Assembly: GCF_018263855.1 (NCBI RefSeq)
Contig: NZ_CP073318.1
Location: 8,246,001-8,310,000 of the forward strand
DNA: 64,000 nucleotides
Direction of reading: 5' to 3'
From: Kutzneria sp. CA-103260
GTDB taxonomy: Bacteria; Actinomycetota; Actinomycetes; Mycobacteriales; Pseudonocardiaceae
Position numbers and translations under genes: made by a program. The notes beneath the pieces were generated by a model. It saw only the letters and a list, made by a program, of their open reading frames with translations. It was not told the origin of the DNA and searched no databases. Below, piece after piece: positions 24,953 through 34,354 of the stretch (within the stretch, counting starts at the first letter, position 1; each line of letters opens with the position of its first letter).

Positions 24953-25726
24953 TCAGCGGCGGCGCAGCCAGCCGACGACCACGATGAGCAGCACCACCAG
25001 GCCAATGACCACAACGGCTCGTTTGGCAACGGACGTTCCGGCGAACTGCATCAGGTCCAGGGGTTCGGCCTCCGGCGCGGCTGCCCCTTCTTCGGTTCCC
25101 GCTGCCCGTTCTTCCGCCGTGCGGGGAGGAGAAGCGGTGGTTGGTGAGTCAGAAGAGGACGCGGGCTGGGAGTCGGAAGCCGATCCGCCAGGCCGGGAGC
25201 CGGACCCGGCAGCGTCGTCGGCAGACGGGTCCGCGAGCGTCGCAGCGGCGGGCGGAGCGGGTTCGGCCGGCGGCTTTTCCGCCGCCGGGGCCAACTTCCC
25301 GGCCAGGCAGCCGGCGAACTGGTCCAGGATCTTGCCGCCGACCTCGGTGATCATGCCCCGGCCGAACTGGGCCGGCCGGCCGGTCACGCTGAGGTCGGTG
25401 ACGACCCGGGCGACCGTCCCACCGGGATCCGCCGAAAGGGTGACCTCGACCGTCGCGGAGGCGGTGCCGCTGCCGCGACTGTCCTTTCCGGACGCCTTGA
25501 TGACCGCCCGCCGCGACGCCTCGTCGGTGGCCTCGAACGAGCCGGTCCCCTTGTACAGCAAGGCCACCGGCCCGAGCTTGACCTTGACCGAGCCGGTGAA
25601 CGACTCGTCCGTCACCTCGCCGAGGGTCGCGCCCGGCATGCACGGGGCGACCCGCCGCGGGTCGAGCAGCGCCGACCAGACCTCGTCGACCGGCGCCGCC
25701 ACCCGGAACTGGTGTTCCAGTCGCAC
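24953..25726 (-). CDS. coxG: CoxG-like SRPBCC protein with C-terminal membrane anchor
   Basis: 257 residues. Residues 1-150 are the CoxG/SRPBCC helix-grip domain (APVDEVWSALLDPRRVAPCMPGA, then VTGRPAQFGRGMITEVGGKILDQFA). A Ser/Pro/Ala-rich linker of about 70 residues leads to one C-terminal membrane helix (AVVVIGLVVLLIVVVGWL) with an RRR end, a tail-anchor layout. In Oligotropha, CoxG recruits CO dehydrogenase to the membrane and may carry electrons to quinone. It is the last gene of the cox operon here, four bases after coxM. Confidence 0.88.
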   Translation of the reverse strand: MRLEHQFRVAAPVDEVWSALLDPRRVAPCMPGATLGEVTDESFTGSVKVKLGPVALLYKGTGSFEATDEASRRAVIKASGKDSRGSGTASATVEVTLSADPGGTVARVVTDLSVTGRPAQFGRGMITEVGGKILDQFAGCLAGKLAPAAEKPPAEPAPPAAATLADPSADDAAGSGSRPGGSASDSQPASSSDSPTTASPPRTAEERAAGTEEGAAAPEAEPLDLMQFAGTSVAKRAVVVIGLVVLLIVVVGWLRRR

Positions 25727-25729
25727 CGG

Positions 25730-26584
25730 TCAGCCCCCGACGGCCATCGTCAGCGCCCGGCCGGTCAGCACCTTGGCCAACTGGCTGCGGTACGCCGCGT
25801 CGCCGTTGCCGTCGACGCCGGGACTGGTGCCCTCGGCGGCGTGTCCGGCCGCGGCCCGCAGCACGTCGGCCCCGGCCGGCTGCCCGATCAGCGCCTGCTC
25901 GACGCCGACCGCCCGCACCGGCACCGAAGCCATGTTGGTCAGCCCGATCCGGGCGTCGGCGATCTTGCCGCCACGCACCGACAGCGACACTCCGACCGCG
26001 ACGATCGACCAGGCCTGGGCCACCCGGTTGAATTTCTCGTAGTGCGACAACCAGCCGGTGTGCTTGGGAATCCGCACCGCCACCAGCAGCTCGTCGGGGG
26101 CCAGCGAGGTGGTGAAGTAGTCGACGAAGAACTCGGCCGCCGGCACCTCGCGCCGTCCGGACGGACCGGCCACCACCATCACCGCGCCCAGGGCCAGCGC
26201 CGGGGCCAGCAGATCGCCGGCCGGATCAGCGTGGGCCAGCGCGCCGCCGAACGTGCCGCGGTGCCGAACTTGGGGATCGGCAACGGTTTCCGTGGCCCGC
26301 GCCAGCAGTGACGCGTGCTCCTGGACCAGATGGTCCCGGGCCACGTCGTAGTGCGTGGTCATCGCGCCGATGACCAGGTCATCGCCGTCCTCACGCACGC
26401 CCCGCAGCTCGGGGACGCGTCCGATGTCGACGACAACCGTCGGCGCGGCCAGCCGCATCTTCAGCACGGGCAGCAGACTCTGCCCGCCGGCCAACACCTT
26501 CGCGTCCTCGCCGGCGTCGGACAGCGCGCGGATCGCCTCTTCCACAGTGGACGGACGGGTGTACTCGAAGGCAGCGGGAATCAT
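25730..26584 (-). CDS. coxM: CO dehydrogenase-like FAD-binding subunit
   Basis: 284 residues. It has the FAD-binding PCMH fold of the xanthine oxidase family: KVLAGGQSLLPVLKMRL for the FAD pyrophosphate loop and RHRGTFGGALAHADPAGDL for the second FAD motif, then the CO_deh_flav C-domain. It takes electrons from the iron-sulfur subunit. The ATG overlaps the coxL stop by four bases (ATGA), so this start was preferred over one 33 bases upstream. Neighbouring genes form a continuous cox operon. Confidence 0.92.
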   Translation of the reverse strand: MIPAAFEYTRPSTVEEAIRALSDAGEDAKVLAGGQSLLPVLKMRLAAPTVVVDIGRVPELRGVREDGDDLVIGAMTTHYDVARDHLVQEHASLLARATETVADPQVRHRGTFGGALAHADPAGDLLAPALALGAVMVVAGPSGRREVPAAEFFVDYFTTSLAPDELLVAVRIPKHTGWLSHYEKFNRVAQAWSIVAVGVSLSVRGGKIADARIGLTNMASVPVRAVGVEQALIGQPAGADVLRAAAGHAAEGTSPGVDGNGDAAYRSQLAKVLTGRALTMAVGG

Positions 26585-28926
26585 TGGATCGCGCTCCAAA
26601 CCCGGAACGGCGTGCACGGCATCTCGATGTCGTTGACGCCGAGGTGCCGCACGGCGTCCACGATGGCGTTGACCACGGCCGGCGTCGAGGCGATGGTGCC
26701 GGCCTCGCCGACTCCCTTGACGCCCAACGGATTGGTCGTCGACGGCGTCTCGGTCCGATCGGTGACGAAGGACGGCAGGTCGGCCGCCGAGGGCAGCAGG
26801 TAGTCGGCGAAGGTGCCGGTGGTCAGGGTGCCGTTCTCATCGTGCACGGCCTCCTCGAACAACGCCTGGGCGATGCCCTGCGCCAGTCCGCCGTGCACCT
26901 GGCCCTCGACGATCAGCGGATTCACCACCGTGCCGACATCGTCGACGCAGACATAGGAGCGAATCGCCACCCGCCCGGTCTCGGTGTCCACTTCCGTGGC
27001 GCACAAGTGAGTTCCGTGCGGGAACGAGAAGTTCTCCGGATCGAACGTCGCCTCGGAATCCAGGCTCGGCTCCACGCCGTCGGGCAGATCGTGCGCGGCG
27101 AACACCGCCAGCGCCACGTCGCCGATGCCGGTTCCCTTGTCGGTGCCGCGCACGGTGAATCGGCCGTCGGCGAAGTCCAGATCGTCCTCGCTGCATTCCA
27201 GCATGTGCGCGGCCACCTTGCGGGCCTTGGCGATTACCTTGTCCGCCGCCTTCACCACGGCGATCGCGCCGACGGTCAGCGAGCGGGAACCGTAGGTGTC
27301 CATGCCTTTGTGCGAGGACTGGGTGTCGCCGTGCAGCACCTCGACGTCCTCGAACGGCACGCCCAGCTGATCGGCCACGATCTGGCTCCAGGCCGTCTCA
27401 TGCCCCTGCCCGTGCGGCGAGGATCCGGTGACGACCTCGACTTTGCCGCTGGGCAGCATGCGAATCGCCGCGTGTTCCCAACCGCCGGCCCCATAGGACA
27501 ACGAGCCCAGCACCCGGGACGGCGCCAGCCCGCACATCTCGGTGAACGTGGAGATGCCGATGCCCAGCTGCACGGCGTCGCCACGCTCGCGGCGCTCCAA
27601 CTGCTCCCGCCGCAGACCGTCGTAGTCGAACAGCTGCTTGGCTTTGTCCGTGGCCGCCTCGTAGTTGCCGGAGTCGTAGGTCAGGCCGCAGACCGTGGTG
27701 AACGGGAACTCCTCGTGCTTGATCCAGTTCTTCTCCCGCACGGCCAGGGGATCCATCCCCAGTTCCGCGGCCAGCTCGTCCATCAGGCGCTCGATGGCGA
27801 AGGTGGCCTCGGGCCGGCCGGCCCCACGGTAGGCGTCGGTCATCACCTTGTTGGTGAACACGTTGGTGCAGCTGAACCGGTAGGCCGGGATCTTGTAGAT
27901 GGCGTTGTACATGAACGCGCCCAGGATCGGGATGCCCGGCGTCACCAGGCTCAGGTACGCGCCCATGTCGGCCAGCAGGTCGACCTTCAGGCCGGTGATC
28001 GTGCCGTCCCGGGTGGCCGACATCGTCACCCGCTGGATCTGGTCGCGGCCGTGGTGGCCGGTGGCCAGCGACTCGGAGCGGGTCTCGGTGTGCTTGACCG
28101 GCTTGCCCAGCCGGCGGGCCACCAGGAAGACCAGGAACTCCTCGGGCGTCACCTGGAGCTTGCCGCCGAAGCCGCCGCCGACGTCCGGGGCGATCACCCG
28201 GACCTTGTGCTCGGGCACGCCCAGCGACAGGGCCAGCATCAGCCGCAGGATGTGCGGGACCTGGGTGGCCGACCAGAGCGTGAACTGCTCGCCGGTCGGG
28301 TCGCACACCACCGACCGCGGCTCCATGAACGCCGGGATCAGCCTTTGCTGGCGGTACTTCCGCTCGATCACGATCTCGCCGACGGCGATGGCCTCGTCCA
28401 CGTTGCCGCCGGTGCCGGCCTCGGCCGAGTCGAACACCCACAGCGCGTTCTTGTTGGTGCCCAAGGATTCGTGCACGAGCGGCGCGCCGTCGGCGATCGC
28501 CGCCTCCATGTCCAGCACCACCGGCAGGTCCTCATAGTCGACGTCGATGGCCTCCAGGGCGTCGTGCGCCTCGGCGGACGTCCGGGCGACCACGACCGCC
28601 ACCGCCTCACCGGCGTAGTTGACCGTGTCCACGGCGATCGCCGGGTGGGCCGGGGTTTTCATGTCCGGCGTGATCGTCCACGCGCACGGCAGACTGCCCT
28701 GCTCCTCAGCCAGGTCGGCCCCGGTCAGCACCGCCAGCACACCGGACTTGGCCCGCGCCGCCCGCGTGTCGACGGAGGTGATCCGGGCGTGCGCGACGGG
28801 GCTGCGCAGGATGGCCATGTGCACCAGGCCGGGCAGCGCGATGTTGTCGGTCCAGCGGGTCCGACCGGTGATCAGTCGGGCGTCTTCCTTGCGGCGCCGG
28901 GGTTTGCCGATCTCGGCGGTGGTCAT
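26581..28926 (-). CDS. coxL: CO dehydrogenase-like (form II) molybdopterin subunit
   Basis: 781 residues, normal length for the large subunit. Motifs are GGGFGGK (molybdopterin binding), AYRGAGR at residues 365-371, and VKGVGEAGTI carrying the catalytic Glu near the C-terminus. True form I CO dehydrogenases carry AYxCSFR with the Cu-binding Cys. This protein has AYRGAGR, so it is a form II homologue whose substrate may be an aldehyde, purine or other heterocycle rather than CO. It binds the Mo-cytosine-dinucleotide-type cofactor. It overlaps coxS and coxM by four bases each, so the structural genes are translationally coupled. The start at 28926 was chosen for that overlap. Confidence 0.93.
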   Translation of the reverse strand: MTTAEIGKPRRRKEDARLITGRTRWTDNIALPGLVHMAILRSPVAHARITSVDTRAARAKSGVLAVLTGADLAEEQGSLPCAWTITPDMKTPAHPAIAVDTVNYAGEAVAVVVARTSAEAHDALEAIDVDYEDLPVVLDMEAAIADGAPLVHESLGTNKNALWVFDSAEAGTGGNVDEAIAVGEIVIERKYRQQRLIPAFMEPRSVVCDPTGEQFTLWSATQVPHILRLMLALSLGVPEHKVRVIAPDVGGGFGGKLQVTPEEFLVFLVARRLGKPVKHTETRSESLATGHHGRDQIQRVTMSATRDGTITGLKVDLLADMGAYLSLVTPGIPILGAFMYNAIYKIPAYRFSCTNVFTNKVMTDAYRGAGRPEATFAIERLMDELAAELGMDPLAVREKNWIKHEEFPFTTVCGLTYDSGNYEAATDKAKQLFDYDGLRREQLERRERGDAVQLGIGISTFTEMCGLAPSRVLGSLSYGAGGWEHAAIRMLPSGKVEVVTGSSPHGQGHETAWSQIVADQLGVPFEDVEVLHGDTQSSHKGMDTYGSRSLTVGAIAVVKAADKVIAKARKVAAHMLECSEDDLDFADGRFTVRGTDKGTGIGDVALAVFAAHDLPDGVEPSLDSEATFDPENFSFPHGTHLCATEVDTETGRVAIRSYVCVDDVGTVVNPLIVEGQVHGGLAQGIAQALFEEAVHDENGTLTTGTFADYLLPSAADLPSFVTDRTETPSTTNPLGVKGVGEAGTIASTPAVVNAIVDAVRHLGVNDIEMPCTPFRVWSAIQ

Positions 28927-29426
28927 TCGCCACCGCCCACGGCCTCGCGCTCCCGCTCGGCGGCCGGCTTCAGGCGATGCGCCGCGTCCTGGACCGCGCG
29001 CACGATGTTCTGGTATCCGGTGCAGCGGCAGAGGTTTCCCTCCAGGCCGTGCCGCACGGTCCGCTCGTCCGGATCGGGATCGTCGGCCAGCAGGTCGATC
29101 GACTGCATGATCATGCCCGGCGTGCAGAAGCCGCACTGCAGGGCGTGGTTGTCGTGAAAGGCCTGCTGCACCGGATGGAGTTGGCCGTCCCGGGCCAGGC
29201 CCTCGATGGTGGTGATCTCGCAGCCGTCGGCCTGCACGGCCAGCATCGAGCAGGACTTGACACTGTGGCCGTCCACATGCACCGTGCAGGCCCCGCAGTT
29301 GCCGGTGTCGCAGCCGACCACCGTGCCGACCTTGCCCAGCGTCTCGCGGAGATGCTGCACGAGCAGCGTGCGCGGCTCGACCTCGTCGGTGTAGCTCACC
29401 CCGTCCACGATCATGGTGATACGCAT
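28923..29426 (-). CDS. coxS: CO dehydrogenase-like 2Fe-2S subunit
   Basis: 167 residues. The N-terminal plant-type ferredoxin domain has VGCDTGNCGACTVHVDG (C-x4-C-x2-C) and a following Cys in SVKSCSML. The C-terminal helical domain has QCGFCTPGMI and NLCRCTGY for the second cluster. It relays electrons from the molybdenum centre to CoxM. ATG 29426 follows GGGAGGCGAC, an excellent ribosome site. The 143 bp between this start and the end of the xdhC-like gene leave room for a promoter, but none is clear. Confidence 0.94.
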   Translation of the reverse strand: MRITMIVDGVSYTDEVEPRTLLVQHLRETLGKVGTVVGCDTGNCGACTVHVDGHSVKSCSMLAVQADGCEITTIEGLARDGQLHPVQQAFHDNHALQCGFCTPGMIMQSIDLLADDPDPDERTVRHGLEGNLCRCTGYQNIVRAVQDAAHRLKPAAEREREAVGGGE

Positions 29427-29569
29427 GTCGCCTCCCGGCAGCGCCGAACCCGCCATCACGTCGTGATCGGGCTCACACTGGCGAGCCTGCCCCTGTCCGC
29501 CGACGGACACAATCTTCAGCGCAGATGCGGTCTTGCAGCGGCATTGTCACCGCATATGCGCCCCGCCGG

Positions 29570-30688
29570 TCAGCCGGTGCGGTGGATGGGTCCCTCGGAG
29601 TGGGCCAGTCGCTCGCCGCGACCGCCCCAGCGCAGGGCGATGATCTCCGCGGCGATCGACACCGCGGTCTCCTCCGGCGTCCGCGCGCCCAGATCCAGTC
29701 CGATCGGCGAGGACAGCCGGGACAGCTCCTGGTCGGTCAGGCCGGCTTCCCGCAGCCGGGCCAGCCGGTCGCTGTGGGTACGCCGGGACCCCATCGCCCC
29801 GATGTAGGCGACATCCAGCCGCAGCGCCACTTCCAGCACCGGCACGTCGAACTTCGGGTCGTGGGTGAGCACCGCGATCACCGTGCGGTGGTCGATCCTG
29901 CCCTCGGACGCCTGCTGCGCCAGGTATCGGTGCGGCCAGTCGACGACAACCTCGTCGGCGTCGGGGAAACGGCCCTTGGTCGCGAACACCGCCCGGGCGT
30001 CGCAGACCGTCACCCGGTAGCCGAGGTACGCGCCGAGGCGGACCATCGCGGCGGCGAAGTCGATCGCCCCGAACACCAGCATGCGCGGCGGGGGCTCGAA
30101 GGAGTTGACGAACACCGCCAGGCCCTCGCCGCGGCGCTGGCCGTCCGGGCCGTAGTGCAGCAGCCCGCTGCGGCCGCTGGCCAGCATGCCGCGGGCGTCG
30201 TCGGTGACGGCGTCGTCGATGCGGGCGGAGCCCAGGTCGCCGGCCCGGCGATCGGTCCACACCACCAGGTGCCGGCCAACCAGGGTCTCGTCGGGATGCT
30301 CCACGACGGTGGTCACGGCCACCGGCTCCTCGGCCCGCACCGACTCGACCACCGCCGCCAGCTCGGGGAAGCGCTTGCCGTCGACCCGTTCCACGAACAC
30401 GTCGAGAATGCCGCCGCAGGTCAGGCCGACCGCGAACGCGTCGTCGTCGCTGACGCCGTAGCGCTGCAACACCGGCCGCCCGTCGGCGATCACCTGCTGC
30501 GCCAGCTCGTAGACCGCGCCCTCCACACAGCCGCCGGACACGCTGCCGGAGACCTGGCCGTCCTCGGCCACGAGCATGGCGGCGCCGGGCTGGCGGGGGG
30601 CGGAGCGGAAGGTGGCGACGACGGTGCCGAGCGCGGTCGGCCGGCCCTCTTGCCAGTTCTCGTCGACGGTGTCGAGAAGGTCACGCAC
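29570..30688 (-). CDS. coxF: XdhC/CoxF-like molybdenum cofactor insertion protein
   Basis: 372 residues. The N-terminal XdhC/CoxI domain (about 10-80, GTVVATFRSAPRQPGAAMLV, VSGSVSGGCVEG) and the C-terminal XdhC Rossmann domain (MLVFGAIDFAAAMVRLGAYLG, IGAMGSRRTHSDR) are both present, making it a fused form. Family members bind the molybdenum cofactor, aid its sulfuration or maturation and insert it into the hydroxylase. The GTG start at 30688 overlaps the VWA gene by eight bases and follows GGAGGTG. It lies between coxE and coxS, fitting a maturation role for the downstream enzyme. Confidence 0.9.
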   Translation of the reverse strand: MRDLLDTVDENWQEGRPTALGTVVATFRSAPRQPGAAMLVAEDGQVSGSVSGGCVEGAVYELAQQVIADGRPVLQRYGVSDDDAFAVGLTCGGILDVFVERVDGKRFPELAAVVESVRAEEPVAVTTVVEHPDETLVGRHLVVWTDRRAGDLGSARIDDAVTDDARGMLASGRSGLLHYGPDGQRRGEGLAVFVNSFEPPPRMLVFGAIDFAAAMVRLGAYLGYRVTVCDARAVFATKGRFPDADEVVVDWPHRYLAQQASEGRIDHRTVIAVLTHDPKFDVPVLEVALRLDVAYIGAMGSRRTHSDRLARLREAGLTDQELSRLSSPIGLDLGARTPEETAVSIAAEIIALRWGGRGERLAHSEGPIHRTG

Positions 30689-31769
30689 GCCGCACCTCCG
30701 TCAGCAGTTCGTCCAGCGTGGCCAGGCTGTGCCCGGCGAGCAGCCGGTCGACGTGCGGCAACGCCGCGCGGATACCGGACTGTACCGGGGCGTAGCCCGA
30801 ACGGCCGACATGCGGGTTCACCCACAGGACGGCATGGGCGAGCCGGCGCAGCCGGGCCAGTTGTTCGCCGAGCAGCGCCGCGTCGCCCCGCTCCCAGCCG
30901 TCAGAGAAGACCACCGTGACGGACTGCCGCGCCAGCCCGCGCTGCCCCCAGCGATCAAGAAATAGCCGAATGGTGTCCCCGAGACGCGTGCCGCCGGCGA
31001 AATCGGGCACTGCCCGGGCCGCCGCGGCCAGGGCCTGGTCCGGGTCGCGCATCCGGAGCTGGCGGCTGACCCGCGTGAGCCGTGTACCGAGCGTGAATGC
31101 CTCGGTGCTCGGCGGGGAGCGCCGGACCACGGCGTGTGCGAACCTCAGCAGCGCGTCGGCATAGGGGGCCATCGAGCCGGAGACGTCGATCAGCAGCACC
31201 AGCCGACGCGGCCGCAAACGCTTGCGGCGATAGCGCAGCCGTACCGGCTCGCCACCGGATCGCAGCAGCTCACGCAGGGTCTCATCAGGGTCGAGCCGGC
31301 CGCGATGGGAACGGCGGGTGCGGACGCTGCGCCGTAGCGGCGGTGCGGTGTCGATCGTGGCCAGAAGCTCCCGCAACGCCGCGCCGTCGAGCTTGGTGAC
31401 GTCTCGTTGCCGCAGGATCTCGGTGTCGCTGGCCGCTACTCTCAGTTCGGGAAGATCGCCGTCGCCCTTGCCGGAAACCGGGGCCACCAGCGGGACACTG
31501 GTCGCGGTCCGTCGTTTGGTCCGGCCATTGCCCGTGGTGTGCACCGGCACGCCGCCGAACCAGGCGGCGAAGGCCGCGTCGTAGCCGGCGATGTCGTCCG
31601 GCTCCGCGCACAGGCTCAGGCGGCCGGCCCAGTACACCTGGCTCGGCTGAGCCACATCCACGAGCCGCAGGGCCTCCAGGTACGCCTGCGCCCGCACCGG
31701 ATCCGCGCCGAGGCCGAGCCGTCGCAGCACCTCGGCGAACCCGGTCAGCCCGACCAGCGGGTCCGTCAT
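30681..31769 (-). CDS. coxE: CoxE-like VWA domain protein
   Basis: 362 residues. A helical N-terminal half is followed by a von Willebrand A domain with an intact MIDAS motif DVSGSMA (LVLLIDVSGSMAPYADALL) and a downstream TRLGDTI. CoxE partners the AAA+ ATPase CoxD. In Oligotropha the pair completes the metal centre of CO dehydrogenase. Here, with a form II enzyme, the pair probably serves general maturation. It follows coxD by 16 bp and overlaps the xdhC-like gene. There is no signal peptide, so it is cytoplasmic. Confidence 0.92.
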   Translation of the reverse strand: MTDPLVGLTGFAEVLRRLGLGADPVRAQAYLEALRLVDVAQPSQVYWAGRLSLCAEPDDIAGYDAAFAAWFGGVPVHTTGNGRTKRRTATSVPLVAPVSGKGDGDLPELRVAASDTEILRQRDVTKLDGAALRELLATIDTAPPLRRSVRTRRSHRGRLDPDETLRELLRSGGEPVRLRYRRKRLRPRRLVLLIDVSGSMAPYADALLRFAHAVVRRSPPSTEAFTLGTRLTRVSRQLRMRDPDQALAAAARAVPDFAGGTRLGDTIRLFLDRWGQRGLARQSVTVVFSDGWERGDAALLGEQLARLRRLAHAVLWVNPHVGRSGYAPVQSGIRAALPHVDRLLAGHSLATLDELLTEVRRA

Positions 31770-31785
31770 CTTCAGATAATGCGTC

Positions 31786-32643
31786 TCAGGCCAGCAGCGC
31801 GTCCAACCCCGCCCGCACGACCCGGTCCGCGTCCTCCCGGTACTTCAGCACCGCACCCAGGGTGATCGCCGCCGACTCGACGTCCAACAACGGCCGGTCC
31901 AGGGCCAGCAGCGCCTCGGCCCAGTCCAACGACTCGGCCACCCCCGGCGGCTTGAGCAGCTCCGCCGTCCGCAGCCGGGACACCGCCGTGGCCACCTGCA
32001 CGGCCAGGGCCTCGGTCAGCCCGGGCAGCCGCCGGCGCAGGATCGCCACTTCCCGGGCCAGGCCGGGGTGTTCGAGCCAGTGGTAGAGGCAGCGGCGCTT
32101 GACCGCGTCGTGCACCTCACGGGTGCGGTTGGAGGTCAGCACCACCAACGGCGGCTCGGCGGCCCGGATCTCTCCCAGCTCCGGGATGCTGACCGCGTGC
32201 TCGCCGAGCACCTCCAGCAGGAACGCCTCGAACTCGTCGTCGGCGCGGTCGATCTCGTCCACCAACAGCACGCAGCCCGGCTCCTCCAGGGCTTGCAGCA
32301 GCGGCCGGGCCAGCAGGAACCGCCGGGTGTAGAGCTCGGCCTCAGCGTCGTCGGTGCGACCCTGAGCCTCCATCGCCCGCAGGTGCAGCAGCTGGCGCGG
32401 GAAGTCCCAGTCGTACAGCGCGCGGGCGGCGTCGATGCCTTCGTGGCACTGCAACCGGATCAGCGACGTGCCCAGCACATCGGCCAGGGCCTTGGCCAGC
32501 GCCGTCTTGCCGGTGCCGGGCTCGCCCTCGCAGAACAGCGGCCGGCGCATCCGCAGCGCCAGAAAGGCGGCCGTGGCCAGCCCCTCGTCGGCCAGATAGC
32601 CGACCCGGTCCAGGGCCGCGGCCAGCTCACCCGGGGTGTCCAT
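31786..32643 (-). CDS. coxD: CoxD-like MoxR-family AAA+ ATPase
   Basis: 285 residues. Walker A is GEPGTGKTALAKALAD and Walker B is CVLLVDEIDRADDE, with a sensor-1-like LVVLTSNRTREV and the C-terminal lid. MoxR-type ATPases act as chaperones for assembly of metal centres together with a VWA partner, here the adjacent coxE product. It is the first gene of the seven-gene cox operon. A TACCCT box lies seven bases before the ATG at 32643 with no obvious ribosome site, so the operon may begin with a leaderless transcript. Confidence 0.92.
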   Translation of the reverse strand: MDTPGELAAALDRVGYLADEGLATAAFLALRMRRPLFCEGEPGTGKTALAKALADVLGTSLIRLQCHEGIDAARALYDWDFPRQLLHLRAMEAQGRTDDAEAELYTRRFLLARPLLQALEEPGCVLLVDEIDRADDEFEAFLLEVLGEHAVSIPELGEIRAAEPPLVVLTSNRTREVHDAVKRRCLYHWLEHPGLAREVAILRRRLPGLTEALAVQVATAVSRLRTAELLKPPGVAESLDWAEALLALDRPLLDVESAAITLGAVLKYREDADRVVRAGLDALLA

Positions 32644-32766
32644 GGCTTGCAGGGTAGGCCCATCTCCGGGTCGAACCAGGGACGAACCCCGATGGCACGC
32701 GGCCGCCGGGCGGGCAGTCTTTGTGTCATGACGACGAACAACATCCTGAACGAGGCCGGAGACAAG

Positions 32767-32958
32767 ATGCGCACCTTCCGCCGTAGCCGGGAGAACCGAA
32801 TGCTGGCCGGCGTGTGCGGCGGCGCGGCCGAGATGCTGGGCGTGGACGCCGCCCTGCTGCGGGTCGGCATGGTGGTCGGCACGGTGTTCTTCGCCGGCGC
32901 CGGCGTGGTCCTCTACGCGGCCTGCTGGCTGCTGGTCCCGGAAGCCGAGAGCGAGTGA
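32767..32958 (+). CDS. Small PspC-domain membrane protein
   Basis: 63 residues. RTFRRSRENRMLAGVCGGAAEMLGVDAALLRVGMV is the PspC signature, followed by one membrane helix (VVGTVFFAGAGVVLYAACWLLV). PspC proteins in actinobacteria often control envelope-stress kinases, but stand-alone copies like this one have no known partner. ATG 32767 has GGAG six bases upstream; ATG 32728 would give 76 residues but lacks a ribosome site. It is convergent with the diguanylate cyclase gene. Confidence 0.85.
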   Translation: MRTFRRSRENRMLAGVCGGAAEMLGVDAALLRVGMVVGTVFFAGAGVVLYAACWLLVPEAESE

Positions 32959-32966
32959 GTGGGACG

Positions 32967-33005
32967 AGCCACGCGGGGCCTTCGAGGGGGAGGCCCCGCG
33001 TGGCT
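32967..33005. terminator. Hairpin between pspC and diguanylate cyclase genes
   Basis: AGCCACGCGGGGCC (32967-32980) pairs perfectly with 32992-33005. It is placed between convergent genes, so it should stop transcription from both sides. The T-run is weak. Confidence 0.75.
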
Positions 33006-33019
33006 CTGGCAGCGGGCCG

Positions 33020-34336
33020 CTAAGCCGCGTCCCGCTTGTCCATAGTGGACACGACCCGGTTGCGGCCGGTGCGCTTGGCCCGGTACACCGCCGTGTCCGC
33101 GGCCAGCAGCAGCCGCTCCATCGTCGTGCCGCTGCTGCGGTGCACGGCGACGCCGATCGAACAGGTCAGCCCGGCGATCGGCACACCGTCCTGAGGCGAC
33201 ATCACGTACAGCGCGCCGACCGTCTTGCGAATCCGTTCCGCCACAACAAGAGCGCCGGCGTCGTCGACGCCGGGCAGCAGCACCACGAACTCCTCGCCAC
33301 CGAAGCGGCCGACCGCGTCGTCGGCGCGCACCTGGCCCTTCACCGCCGCCGCCACCGACTTCAGCACGGCGTCGCCGGCCAGGTGTCCGTAGGTGTCGTT
33401 GACCCGCTTGAAGTGGTCGAGATCCACCATCAGCACACCGACCGTGGCCCGGCGGTCCTGTTTGGTCCGAGCCAACTCCTGAGTGGCCATGTGGTGCCAG
33501 GTGACCGCGTTGAGCAGCCCGGTCTTCACGTCGATGGTAGCCGCCGCCTCCAGCTCCTTGACCAGCACGCTGCGGTGCAGCACGACGATCGGGCAGAACA
33601 GCAGCACCGTGAACAGCGGCTGGTACACCAGGGTGAGCGCGGTCAGCCCGCCGAGACACAGCGTGGTCAGCTCCAGCGCGTTGTCGTCCCAGCTGCCGAA
33701 CAGCTCCGTCAGGGTGGCGTTGCCCAGGCTGCGCAGGTTGATGGACACCGCCAGCAACAGGGCGTCCACCAGCTCGAAGGTCAGCCCGCCGAGCAGGCAG
33801 GCCATGGTGACGCCCCAGCTCCACTCGGGCAGCCGGTCGGCCAGCGGCATGTTCGAGACGGTGTTCGCGGCCAGGCAGGCCAGAATCGCCGCACTGGCCC
33901 CGAACACCGTGCGGTGCAGCGAGACGTTGCGCAGGTTCTGCCAGATCCGCAGCCACATGTGCGTGTACAGCGCGACGCAGAGCACCGCGACCAGTTGCGG
34001 CGGCAGCATCAACACCGCGGGGATCAGCCAGATCGACGTCATGTTGATGTGCGTGGAGCCGCTCATCCGGCGGCGGTCGCGCTCGATCCGCCGGGACAGC
34101 TCGGCCTGCACCATGCCCAGTGCCAGCAGGATGCCGAAGCGCAGCAGCGCCACATCGGTCAGCGCGCCGTGGGTGAAGGAGGCCAACGCCAGAACGAGGG
34201 CGACCGACTCCAACAGAACGGCGTAAACGATCCAGCGTCCCGGCAGCTCCCACAGCGCGAATCCGGCCATGCGGTTGATGAGCCCGTAACGATCGACCCC
34301 TTTCGGAGAGGATCTGGACTGGCTCATACTCGACAC
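33020..34336 (-). CDS. Membrane-bound diguanylate cyclase (GGDEF)
   Basis: 438 residues. About six to seven hydrophobic segments (residues 35-275) form a membrane sensor region of no named type. The C-terminal GGDEF domain (about 280-435) has RFGGEEFVVLL, an intact GGEEF active site, and LMVDLDHFKRVNDTYGHLAGD. It should make cyclic di-GMP at the membrane. I see no RxxD inhibitory site at the usual spacing; the residues before GGEEF are ADDAVGRF. GTG 34336 follows GGGGGCGAC; ATG 34327 is the alternative. Upstream lies a short inverted repeat. No EAL domain or partner gene is nearby. Confidence 0.9.
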   Translation of the reverse strand: MSSMSQSRSSPKGVDRYGLINRMAGFALWELPGRWIVYAVLLESVALVLALASFTHGALTDVALLRFGILLALGMVQAELSRRIERDRRRMSGSTHINMTSIWLIPAVLMLPPQLVAVLCVALYTHMWLRIWQNLRNVSLHRTVFGASAAILACLAANTVSNMPLADRLPEWSWGVTMACLLGGLTFELVDALLLAVSINLRSLGNATLTELFGSWDDNALELTTLCLGGLTALTLVYQPLFTVLLFCPIVVLHRSVLVKELEAAATIDVKTGLLNAVTWHHMATQELARTKQDRRATVGVLMVDLDHFKRVNDTYGHLAGDAVLKSVAAAVKGQVRADDAVGRFGGEEFVVLLPGVDDAGALVVAERIRKTVGALYVMSPQDGVPIAGLTCSIGVAVHRSSGTTMERLLLAADTAVYRAKRTGRNRVVSTMDKRDAA

Positions 34337-34354
34337 GTCGCCCCCTTTTTCGCC

